Assembly (NCBI GenBank): GCA_030734395.1
Contig: JAUZTG010000048.1
Coordinates: forward strand, 1,922,001 to 1,986,000
Direction: 5' to 3'
Length of the DNA: 64,000 bases
From: Sarocladium kiliense
Taxonomy: Eukaryota > Ascomycota > Sordariomycetes > Hypocreales > Sarocladiaceae
The notes under the pieces were generated by a model. The model was not told the origin of the DNA. It did no database searches and saw only the letters and a list, made by a program, of their open reading frames with translations. Made by a program: the position numbers and the translations under genes. This document shows positions 21,431 to 31,775 of this stretch, piece by piece (position 1 is the first letter of the stretch; each line of letters starts with the position of its first letter).

Positions 21431-23934
21431 ATGACGGCCGTACAGACCCAGAAGCCTACGGGCTCAGCAACATCAAGCAGCACCAGAGCTCTTCTGCGTG
21501 TTGTCATTCTTTGCCTTATCGCTGGCGCTGCGATTGCTAGTCGACTCTTCTCCGTTATTCGTAAGTGAGCTCAAGCTGGCGATGGAAGCCCATTGCTGCC
21601 TCCCACGCTGTGCAGCATCAATTTGAGCGACTTTGGAGCTGATTCGTTGCACTAGGATTCGAAAGTATCATTCACGAATGTCAGTTATCAAACTCTTGCG
21701 ACGGCTGAAGGCCTCCCGTACTAACCCTCCATCTAGTCGACCCGTGGTTCAACTTCCGCGCGACAAAGTACCTCGTTGCGAACGGCTTCTACAAGTTCTG
21801 GGACTGGTTTGACGACCGAACATGGCACCCATTGGGCCGTGTTACGGGCGGTACACTCTACCCTGGCCTGATGGTCACCAGCGGTGTCATTTACCATGCC
21901 CTGAAGGCTGTGGCAATTCCGGTTGACATCAGAAACATCTGTGTGCTCCTTGCACCGGCTTTCTCCGGACTGACAGCTTTTGCCTCCTACCTTCTTACGA
22001 ACGAAATGACAACATCGCCTTCAGCTGGTCTGTTGGCGGCGGCATTCATGGGCATTGCGCCTGGCTACATCTCGCGTTCCGTGGCTGGCAGCTACGATAA
22101 CGAGGCCATCGCCATTTTCCTTCTCGTCTTCACTTTCTACCTCTGGATCAAGGCGCTGAAGCTTGGATCCATGCTCTGGGGTGCGCTGTGCGCGCTGTTC
22201 TATGGTTACATGGTTGCGTCGTGGGGAGGCTATGCTTTCATTACCTGTCTTCTTCCCCTCCACGCTTTCGTCCTCATCTGCATGGGTCGCTACAGCACCC
22301 GTTTATACGTCAGCTATACGACCTGGTATGCGCTCGGCACGATTGGCAGCATGCAGATTCCTTTCGTTGGATTCTTGCCTGTCAAGACAAGCGAGCATAT
22401 GCCCGCGCTGGGTGAGTCTTGACCAAGCTGGACTTGCGCTACTGTTGCTGACATGTGTTGCAGGCATCTTTGGGTTCATCCAGCTCATTGGTTTCATCCA
22501 ATACGTTCGATCTGCCATTACTGGAAAGCAGTTCCAGACCTTCCTGGTCACTATCCTTGTTGCTGCATTTGGCATCAGTCTGGCTGGCCTGGTTGGCTTG
22601 ACATCTATGGGCTATATTGCCCCTTGGGGTGGTCGCTTCTATTCATTGTGGGATACGAGCTATGCTAAGATCCACATCCCCATCATTGCATCAGTCTCAG
22701 AGCATCAGCCTACAGCCTGGCCAGCCTTCTTCTTTGACCTGAACTTCCTCATCTGGCTGTTCCCTGCCGGCGTTTTCCTTTGCTTCCAGGAGCTCAGGGA
22801 TGAGCATGTCTTCGTGGTCGTCTATGCCTTGTTCGGCAGCTACTTCGCTGGTGTCATGGTTCGTCTCATGTTAACTCTGACGCCAATCGTCTGTGTCGCC
22901 GCCGCGATGGCAGCTTCGCAGATCCTCGACAACTTTCTGCTGGCCAAGACCCCTGAACCTAGTGAAGCATCAGAGGAGGCAAGTGACAAGGCGACGAAGA
23001 AGTCTAACAGCTCTGGCGGACTTCGATCAGCTTCCCAGCCTTTCGTCGGGATCTACAAGATCAGCTCCAAGGCTGTAATCGTTGTGGCCATGACTGTATA
23101 CCTTGTCATGTTCGTCACGCACTGCACTTGGGTCACGTCAAATGCCTACTCTTCGCCCTCCGTTGTTCTTGCTAGCCGAATGCCTGACGGCAGCCAACAT
23201 ATCATTGATGACTACAGGGAGGCCTACCAGTGGCTCCGTCAGAACACCAAGGACGATGCAAAGATTATGTCGTGGTGGGACTACGGCTACCAGATCGGAG
23301 GCATGGCCGACCGTCCGACCCTGGTTGACAACAACACATGGAACAATACTCACATTGCCACAGTTGGTAAAGCCATGAGCTCTCGGGAAGAGGTCAGCTA
23401 CCCTATCATGCGCCAGCATGAAGTTGACTATGTCCTGGTCGTATTTGGCGGTCTGTTGGGATATTCCGGAGATGACATCAATAAGTTCTTGTGGATGGTT
23501 CGTATTGCCGAGGGTATCTGGCCTGAAGAGGTCAAGGAGCGAAGCTTCTTCACCGCCCGTGGCGAGTACCGTGTTGATGAGGGCGCTACCGATACCATGA
23601 AGAACAGCTTGATGTAAGTGTAACCTCTGCGAGTGATACGAACGACACTGACCCAATTGATAGGTACAAGATGAGCTACTACAACTACCATACCTTGTTC
23701 CCTGCCGGCCAAGCGGCGGATAGGGTCCGAGGTGTCCGTCTGCCCGACCAGGGTCCAGTGCTGGACACTATCGAGGAGGCTTACACTACCGAGAACTGGA
23801 TCATCCGTATCTATAAGGTCAAGGATCTTGACAACGTTGGCCGTGACCTCGGCGCCGCTGCCGCCTTCGACCGTGGGCAAAAGAAGAAGAAGGGCACGAA
23901 GAAGAGGGGCCCGAGGGTTCTGCGCGTGGATTAG
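21431..23934 (+). CDS. STT3: Oligosaccharyltransferase catalytic subunit Stt3
   Basis: Five exons: 21431-21560, 21656-21679 (24 nt), 21737-22411, 22464-23613 and 23664-23934, giving 749 aa. All junctions are GT..AG and in frame; the tiny exon gives FESIIHE. Near the N-terminus, FDPWFNFRATKYL contains the Asp of the first acidic motif. SVAGSYDNEAIAIF supplies the second acidic motif. Around 547-551 is the WWDYG signature, followed by NNTWNNTHIATVGKAM. There are about a dozen membrane segments and a basic C-terminal tail (KKKKGTKKRGPRVLR). The enzyme transfers the lipid-linked glycan to Asn-X-Ser/Thr in the ER lumen. The start is the first ATG downstream of an in-frame stretch without good context. 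Confidence 0.96.
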
Positions 23935-24537
23935 ACGTGGATTGAAACTTCAGGAGTCTGATGAAGAAAAGGGTGTGCTTATTTGGTTGACAGGTAGACA
24001 AAAGCGCATCGAAATGTATACCACTGTAAGGTTTTTGAATACCTGGATCGTGAACTTGCGCCGCTAGCTTTCAACAGCTGCCATACTCGCAATTCCTTTG
24101 ATCTTAGGGCCAGAGGTTATGCCGTTTTGCTCGTTCCCCGCCGTCATCCTGGCGGGCAACAACGTGTAAGGTACTTTGGGGTGAAGCATCATTCTCTGCC
24201 TCAGTAGCCAGAGAAGTACCTTGGCCTGTCTGCGCATTGACGCAACATGAATTGAGGGGGTTGCGATGACGTTAGCAGCAGACTCGGACGGCTTGAGGCA
24301 GCTGGCTGCCGGCTGCCGGCGAACGTGACAGGTCGCCAGCCTTCCTCTTTCCACGCCACGGCTCCCACCTGTAAACAATCATTCATCCTCCGTTCTCCTG
24401 CTCCAGAGATTGTTCTCTTTCTCCTCTGCCTGCTTTCGATCTGCTGTTTCTTCCACCTTCCACGCTGTCTATTGTCTCGTCTCCTTCAATTTCCTTCACT
24501 CGTTCTCTGTTTGCTTTGTTGACTCGGACATGTTACG

Positions 24538-26769
24538 ATGGGCTGGGCCAGGAGCCGCAAGCCTCATGAATCCAACGGAGGCACTGATGGAATTGACCTA
24601 CTAGGCTTTGCTTTCAATGTTCCTACTCGCCACGACCTGCGTCGCTACCGAGAGACTGCAGACCGGAATCGGACTTCACTGGCTTCTTACTCTGCCGATT
24701 ACGATTCTCCTGACGATTACGATAACGACGACTCGGATGGAGCAAGCTCGCTGGACACTGACCTTGAAGAGGAGAATCTGAAGCCATGTGTTCTCTATGT
24801 TCCAACCAAACCGGGTTCTACCGGCCAATGCTCCGCGCGGCAGAAGGCTCCCAAGAAGACCATTCGTCACAGAAGCCCACAGCGAGGCTCCCCAGAACAC
24901 TTGAAGGGGGTTTCTCGGGAAGAGAAGCCCATCCTTGCCTCTAGCAAGCCGCGCCTCAAGAAACAGACCGCGAGATGCCACAAGGAGGCGATGCGAAGTG
25001 CCTCAAGAAGGCGAACAAGTTCGTCTCCGAAATCAGAAGCGTCATCTGCCACTGACGCCCCTCGCCCGGCAAAGGTGGCCTCCGCGGATCCAACATTTTG
25101 CCCAACTTTTCCTATCACACCGCAGAATCAGGCATCTTCTTCTCAGCCCGTGTCTTTCTTAGCTCCGATGCTGCAATCGCCTCCTGTTCCGCAGGGATCT
25201 GCGGCAATGTACCACTCTTTGCCTGTCAATCACGTTGTTGCTTCTCCGGCCCAACCACTGTACTTTGCTCCTCCTGGATTCTTTACCACTCAATACGTCA
25301 CACCTTCGTCACAAGGGATGTCAAACACTAGATCTGGTAGCAGTCTGGACAATATCCAACGTCTGCAAAGCGAAATCAATAACCTCGAGCAATCTCAGCT
25401 CCGCTTGAAAAAAGAAGCTCATGCGACGGAGCTCAAAAAGCTTCATGATGAGCTCAACGCCACGCTCGATGCAGCAACCCTCCAAGTCGACGGTCCTGAG
25501 GATATACGCTCAAGGGCAGAGCCGGCTTGTGGTAGACGAACATACTCTCAAGACCCATCTGATTCACGGGATGCTCTAGATGTGACAGGATCGTCCACTA
25601 TGAAAACACTCGAGACTGCGCACCCGCTTCAACACCACCTCTGCTCCAACTGCGGCAACATCCGATCTTTGCGCTTCCACGAAAAGCACCCTTTACGACC
25701 CGGACAGAAGGCTGTTATAAACTATTGCGAGTCTTGCAGATTGACGAGAGTCGAGACTAATCGAACAGAGCTATATCACTTCTGCTTTGGTTGTGGACGG
25801 GCCAGATCCAAAGTCTATCAAGATGCCCATCCGATGGTCGAGGGTCACCCGCTGTCTCCAAACTACTGCCGAAAGTGCGTGGCAGAGATGCAGCACGATG
25901 TCGGGGCCGCAAACCCGTCGGCAGTTGAGGCGCATCCTGCTGGGGCACCTTTGAAGATGCAGATGCCGGCCAACTCGTTCGATAAAGGTCCAGGCTACAT
26001 GTCTTGCCACGGCCGCAAGCAAAGGACTTCCAAATATCGGCAACCATTCATCGAAGACTCTTCTACTATCACACCCGATCCTGATACCACCACTCGAAAA
26101 GAAGCACTCTGTACTCAGCGTGAATCTTCGCAAATGCCAGGCAAAGAGCCTCCACGGCGCTCTTCCCTTCGATCAGAAGGCAGCTCGGGACATTCGTCGT
26201 CGAGTAAAACAGTCAGCTTCGACTTTGATACCATCGATCATCCTGTCGTGGAGCAGCGCGGTGGCAAGGGGTCTCAAGCACCAATTCTCAATACTGGCAA
26301 GCCCAAGCGAGAGAGCCTGTCTCGAAAGACACCAACGCCTTGCTCATCCACTTCTGACCAAGTCGGCAATGAGAACCTGAAGTCGCCCGGGAAAGGCCGA
26401 GCCAGACGTCAACGATCTTCCAGCAACTCTTCAGACGCAGCAAGAACTCCCAGTGCTGTTCCCCATATTGGAGGAACGTCCCGGGTCCGCTCCGCTTTCG
26501 CCGGAATGCTTTTCGGGCAACGGAATCAGTTCGGGCCACCTCCCTCTCGTGAAGGAGCTCCTGACGTTGACCCGCCAAGCCTTGCGCAGATGGATGGATT
26601 ACACATTTTTGAGTCGGAGAACGAGACGACAGCGCCTCGATTCAACTCTTCTCCGGGAGCATTTTCGCGACGAGCCATGCACAGCCAAGCCCAACATCCC
26701 GAGTATGGTGACACGTTCGATCTGAATGCAAGTGATCATGCCGCCTCTGGAGCTCCGGAGAGTCAGTAG
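24538..26769 (+). CDS. Protein with two tandem CxxC..CxxC (zinc-ribbon-like) modules; frame ends at an internal TAG
   Basis: A 743-codon frame from ATG 24538. It is largely disordered (S, P, R rich). A short coiled coil lies at about 275-315 (NIQRLQSEINNLEQSQLRLK). Two related modules follow, about 362-398 (CSNCGNIRS..NYCESC) and 408-444 (CFGCGRARSK..NYCRKC). Each has a CxxC pair, a histidine-containing spacer and a second CxxC pair, so they look like duplicated zinc ribbons. I do not recognise a named family or function. The frame stops at TAG 26767-26769 but stays open for another 168 codons. An out-of-frame ATG at 24530 opens a short frame that ends at 24604 and overlaps the start. Nuclear or scaffold roles would be guesses. 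Confidence 0.75.
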   Translation: MGWARSRKPHESNGGTDGIDLLGFAFNVPTRHDLRRYRETADRNRTSLASYSADYDSPDDYDNDDSDGASSLDTDLEEENLKPCVLYVPTKPGSTGQCSARQKAPKKTIRHRSPQRGSPEHLKGVSREEKPILASSKPRLKKQTARCHKEAMRSASRRRTSSSPKSEASSATDAPRPAKVASADPTFCPTFPITPQNQASSSQPVSFLAPMLQSPPVPQGSAAMYHSLPVNHVVASPAQPLYFAPPGFFTTQYVTPSSQGMSNTRSGSSLDNIQRLQSEINNLEQSQLRLKKEAHATELKKLHDELNATLDAATLQVDGPEDIRSRAEPACGRRTYSQDPSDSRDALDVTGSSTMKTLETAHPLQHHLCSNCGNIRSLRFHEKHPLRPGQKAVINYCESCRLTRVETNRTELYHFCFGCGRARSKVYQDAHPMVEGHPLSPNYCRKCVAEMQHDVGAANPSAVEAHPAGAPLKMQMPANSFDKGPGYMSCHGRKQRTSKYRQPFIEDSSTITPDPDTTTRKEALCTQRESSQMPGKEPPRRSSLRSEGSSGHSSSSKTVSFDFDTIDHPVVEQRGGKGSQAPILNTGKPKRESLSRKTPTPCSSTSDQVGNENLKSPGKGRARRQRSSSNSSDAARTPSAVPHIGGTSRVRSAFAGMLFGQRNQFGPPPSREGAPDVDPPSLAQMDGLHIFESENETTAPRFNSSPGAFSRRAMHSQAQHPEYGDTFDLNASDHAASGAPESQ

Positions 26770-27276
26770 GAAGGATTCGATCGATCTCACACAGGCAAAG
26801 GAATTCGAGGCCGGACAAGGGACCGCGGGGGTTCTTGCTACTCTACCTCAACATCGGCCTACACGGCTTTCACTCCCACATCACCCAACCCGTACTATAC
26901 TCCGCAGACTTCGCCTAGCTTGTTTGAGGAGGGAATCTTTGAACGAATGCGCTTCGATAAATTTCATTCGAATAAGAACAAGCAGAAGCATCAAGGAAGG
27001 ATGTACGAGCCCGATCCAATTACGGAAGAGGTCTTCTCTATTGTTAATGAGGAGGTACCTCCCATGCTTTACATTGGTAAGACCCCCCCTCACACGAAAC
27101 ATGCGCTGTGTGTGTATGCTGACGCACTAGGGATAGACTATATTCCCTACTCGGACGAGACAGAGCCCATTAGCAGTCCAGAATCCTCGACCGATTCATC
27201 CGAGGACAGCCGCTTGGCCAAGTCAAGGCCTACCTCGCTTTGTGATGCGACTGATGGTGCCTCTGATCTTAACTAA
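26770..27276 (+). other. In-frame continuation of the upstream gene after one stop codon
   Basis: Directly after the TAG the same frame runs on with protein-like sequence: a low-complexity STS/TPTSPNPYYTP stretch, then a folded-looking part (EEGIFERMRFDKFHSNKNK, MYEPDPITEEVFSIVNEEVPPMLYI) and an acidic Ser-rich tail. A clear 54-nt intron (27077-27130; GTAAGA, TGCTGAC, CTAG) sits inside it and keeps the frame (..MLYIGIDYIPYS..), which argues that this is expressed coding sequence. A GTGACA..CACACAG intron at 26708-26794 (87 nt) would remove the stop, but its splice signals are only fair. Other possibilities are stop-codon readthrough, a sequencing error or a pseudogenised end. Confidence 0.6.
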
Positions 27277-28033
27277 GGCAAGACGGCTACCTTCTCGACG
27301 GCTACAGTATCTCTGTCAACTACAATTACGCCTCTTAGCTCACTCCCGGCTGCTGAGGGAGAGGCCACACCTTGACACATGTTCAACCTAGAGTTCTTCT
27401 GTCTTGTCGCTCTATGCTCAACTACACGGTTTGGATTTCATTGGTTGAAGCGGTTCCTCCTTTGCTGTTGATCTTACTTTCTTCATATGTTGTGTGGGAG
27501 AGAAATGTACACAAGATGATGCACGACGGATGCATCTGTGGGCCCATTGAAAAGGTCATGAAAAGGTACGAACGATGCAGGTTGAAAGAAGTGTGCCTAT
27601 TACCAAGACGAAGTAGATCGTGTCTCAACCAGGAGGTGGGAAACTCTAAGTTTATGGTTATTTGCAACCTGACCAGGAAGTGAAATGTTGTGATGTCTGC
27701 TTTGTGCCCAAATCATGGGCAATGATCTCTCTTTATTTTGGCGTCTAAGTATATGTTGTCTCTACGTGCTCATTGAGATGCCCGAAATCCGAATGTACAA
27801 GAACACCTCGCTTCTGGCCAATGCTGGCCCTGATTTTCGAAAACTGTGTTACCCGTGCCTCCCTCGAAGGAAGCCTGTCTACGCCCGGTGACCGATCGTC
27901 GCAGAAACCCTATTGACCTCATATTTGCCTCCAGAGTATCTCTGCGGAGGAATGCATCTCTGACCCTCGCCTGCCTTTCTTTCTGCTGTTTTCCCCACCG
28001 CTCGGATCAGGCAACGTCATGAGGCGTTGTTGG
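27277..28033. other. Convergent intergenic region
   Basis: About 0.75 kb between the 3' ends of the CxxC gene and the FHA kinase gene. Moderately AT-rich, with short chance frames only; no feature is supported. Confidence 0.5.
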
Positions 28034-31000
28034 TCATCGCACGGAGTGCGGGCCTCGTTTGTCTGGGCTCACACTAGAGCCACCGTAGTTCATTCTGAAA
28101 TGTCCTGTCGATGCCACACTGGCAGGCGACCCTCGCCTAGCTGCCTGTGCCTGCCTCAATGTCTCCACAGCTTCTTGTCTCTTCTTATCGAATACGCGGC
28201 TCCTCTCTCTTTCTCTTTCTACGAGCCTGAGACGGTACGCATGATCCAACGTGGCCTCGTTCTTCAAGGTCTCCTTGTCACGAGTATCACGAAGCCGCCG
28301 CTCAGTCAGTTGGCAGGCGTCATTCAACTTAGGCACAAGTTCCCGAGGTGCGGTCTCGAAGCCACGGCTTTCTGAAGAACGTGGCTTAGAGGATCCGCCC
28401 CAGAACGAGCGGAAAACGAGCTTCGTGTGATTATCAGTATCGCTGCCGCCCCAGATGACCAGCTCGTCCTTGTCGTGGAGCCGGACCCAGAACTGCGAAG
28501 GACCACCGGGGTTTCTGGGATCGGAAGATGCAAGCTGATAGCCATTGATCTGAATGCCCACGGTGGCCTTCGTGCAGATCCAGAAGAAGTATGATTCTGC
28601 CTCACTAGGAGTCAAGTCACCCTGTTGCCAAGGCGGTGTGGTTTTTGCTGGGTCTTTAGATGGATCATAACCCTCTTTCCAGAGGAGGATTTTGAATGCA
28701 TATTTTGGCACTCGCGACTCTGTAGGTGGTTCAAAGACTCGAGTATTCTCTGGTCCTCTGCCGAAGGACAAGAGCGAGTTGGTCACGGGAAGTGAAATGC
28801 CCTGGATGACTGAATCTGCTGTCGACTCCAGGAGAGCAATTGCCCTTTCGGATGCATCGGCAGCCTGCACCGGTACAACGATCTGGCCATCAGGATTCTG
28901 CGTGGGGGGGAGCGAGTCGTAGCGCACCGACGCCGCTGCTGTCGGCTCGGCTGCTGCGGTTGGAGGAAATTCCATAGGATCATCCTCCAACATTTGTTCG
29001 TTGCGGCGCATCGTAGGCACTCCCCTCACTTGGCTGGCTCCCTGAGCATTCGTCGGTGCAAAGTACTTCATAGCGAGCTTCCAGAGTGGCGATCCACCTG
29101 GACAGAACTCTTCGCCTCTCAGCTCAGCTGCCTGCACGAACGCGTCTTTCTGCAATTGCGTCATCTCGGGGTAGTCCAGGTGCCAGGTCTTGCGGTCCTG
29201 AGCCCAGAAAACAACCTTGTTCACGGGTGTGTCGATTTGTCTTCCGGAGTGCAGTCTTTTGATAGGAGGAATTGATGCGATAAGCTTCAGTTCCTCCACC
29301 ACGTCATCAGACATGTTCTCAAGGGCGGTCTCAGACTTCAGGCGCTTCATTGTAGGTTTACCGGGGAGCACACTCTCATCATCGTGCTCACCACTCGTTT
29401 CCGTGGAAGGCGGCTTGCGCTTGAAACTCATAGAGCGTAGCTCCACCCCTGGCGGCGGATGGTCTTTACCACCGAGGCTTTGAGACGCCACTTCGTAGAC
29501 GAGACTGTCAAGTTGATCGGCAGATTGGTTTTGTGCCATGGATGGGCTTGTCTGTTGATATATCTGGCGGCTCTTGTTTCGGGGTGTCTGGTTCGAATCC
29601 GAGTCGTAAGCCTCATCAGCGTACGAATCCATGATCTCCGTCTCGCGCATGCTGTCACTGTTCCGGGGAAGATTGAGGAACTCAGAAGGTATCACACCAG
29701 AACTACCAATAGCTGACGACCCAACCTCTCCAAAGAGCCTGGGGCCTTGCCGCGTCTGCTCAAGGTGGCCGTTCTCTTTTTCGGACTCGTAGTCAATAAT
29801 AGAGTCGCTGACCCGATCTTCTTCGTACATGTCAGCAGTTGGTTGTCGGAAGGTGTCAAGATCCATCTCGAGATCCTCATCGTCGAAGCCAACATCGTTC
29901 TCATCATCTGTCAGCTCGTCAAAGGATTGAGATGCCTGAACGCTTGCTGATACCGGCCCAGTAAGCCATGAATGACCAACAAGCTCGTGGATCGTTGCTC
30001 GCTTCTCAGGTAGCTTGTCCAACATGCGAGACAGGAAGGAGATGCCGTCGCCTGAGATGCCCGCGGTCTGGAGTGGTCGTGTGTCCAGCTGCGTAGTCAT
30101 GATCATGTGCAGCAATTCGCTGTGACTGATGCCTGTCTTGACAGGATAAGGTGGCGAACCAGTCAGGGTATAGAATAGGACGCCGCCAAGTGACCAAATG
30201 TCTACTGCGTGGTTGTATCTCTGACCTGGCAAGCGTCGAACTTTCTTACCCCTATTGCGCACACCGTACTCGTCATACTCGCCATACTCTGTGTACACTT
30301 CTGGAGCACAGTACAGCAGGGTACCACAGAAGGTACGAAGGAAGGTTTGCTCACTGTCGACCATCTTCGAAAGGCCGAAGTCGGTGAGCTTGACGACCAG
30401 GGGGTTGAGTGAACTGATCAGGATGTTGTCCGGTTTCACGTCTCGATGAGTGATATTGTTGACATGGAGGTAACTCAATGCATCGACAAGCTGGCCAGCA
30501 ACAAGCTTGACATCATGCTCATGCAGTGGTCCTCTTTCAGAAATGTGTCTCCCTAGATCGCCACCAGACACGTATTCCATGATGATGATGAGCAGCCTGT
30601 CATCCCAGTCGATTGTCTCAATGTAGCGAACGATATTGGACTTCAAACATGTTAGCTGCTGCCTTCAGAACCACGGGGACCGGTTGATGGGCAAATTACT
30701 GACGTGATTGATGCACTGCATGATCTTCATCTCGTTCTCAGCCTTCTGATCCACAACGCCATTCTTCATGAAGCGTTGTTTGTCCAGCTCCTTTGCAGCA
30801 TAAGGACTGCCGTCGTATTTGGAAGCAACCTTGTACACGACAGCAAAGGCACCCTTGCCGATTGTGCCTATCCGGTTGTACTTGCCAGAGCCTGTCCACT
30901 CTCGGCGAATGACACCTGTATCCTTTCTCTTGACCGGGGAACGATGCGGCTTCTTGGGAACCGCGTTCTCATCCCGGAGGTGCTTTGGGACAGTGACGAC

Positions 31001-31775
31001 AGGCACAGGCTCTGGAGAACCCTCGTCATCCAGCCCATGTCTTTCGAAGTACTCCCGGACCTTGTTCATGTATGCAAAATCGTACTCGTCGTCGCGACGT
31101 GGTATGCGCACACGGAAGGTCAGATCCTTAATCTGCTGGTGTAAGTGCAACTTGATGACCGAACCTGAGTTCAGCATCCACCGGGGGACAGGCTCCTGGG
31201 TTGGATCTTTGGGATGGGAGGTGAGAACATTCTCATCCACCACGGTGCCGTTCGTAGACTGGTCCTCGATCATGACGCTGCCATGCTTATTGACGTAGAT
31301 GCGAAAGTGGACGTTGCTGATACGTTTCATAGGATCCTTGACGAAGACAACATCGCATCGCAGGGCATTCCTCCCGAAGACGAACCCAGCCGTAGGATCC
31401 TTGACTGCAGCAGACAGCCTCAGTATAAGAGCATAATTGCCTTCGGCCTCGGCCAAACTAAATCGGCTCGCATGGTCTTCGAGGTCGTAGTTCGGGTCAA
31501 CTCCATCGGCATCGGTCCTGCCAATCACGTGAGGACTATCTTCTTGAGCAAGTCGGAGTACTTCTTGTCTGGCAGACTCGGAGTGAGGATAGAGGATGCA
31601 GATGATGTCGGATATGTCTTCGTCGGAGAAACCGGAGTTTTGTTGGCCTAGACGGCGAGGATCGAGGACATCTTGTGTCGCTGGAAGCAGGCAAGGCGCT
31701 GTTAGCAAAGGAGTCTGTGACACGAGAGTGTATCCACGCTGGACGCGAACCTTGGGTCGGCTCCTCGCCCTCCAT
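28034..31775 (-). CDS. FHA-domain checkpoint serine/threonine kinase (Rad53/Cds1/Chk2-like)
   Basis: Three exons on the minus strand: 31775-31751 (25 nt), 31680-30704 and 30640-28034, giving 1202 aa. The first intron (GTTCGC..CCAG) joins MEGEEPTQ to ATQDVLD. The second (GTCAGT, GCTAAC, GAAG) joins ..CINH to SNIVRY. An N-terminal FHA domain (about 90-200) has FGRNALRCDVVF, ISNVHFRIY (SNxH in place of the usual SRxH) and DQSTNGT. The kinase domain (about 275-565) has IGKGAFAVVY, the ATP-binding K305, HRDVKPDN (D401) and DFG (D421). A long acidic tail leads to a second FHA-like beta region (about 980-1080). The family transduces DNA damage and replication stress signals from Mec1/ATR-type kinases in the nucleus. 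Confidence 0.9.

Noticed and set aside
29578..29612. tRNA B-box-like GGTTCGAATCC
   Set aside because: Lies inside the kinase coding exon; no cloverleaf around it.
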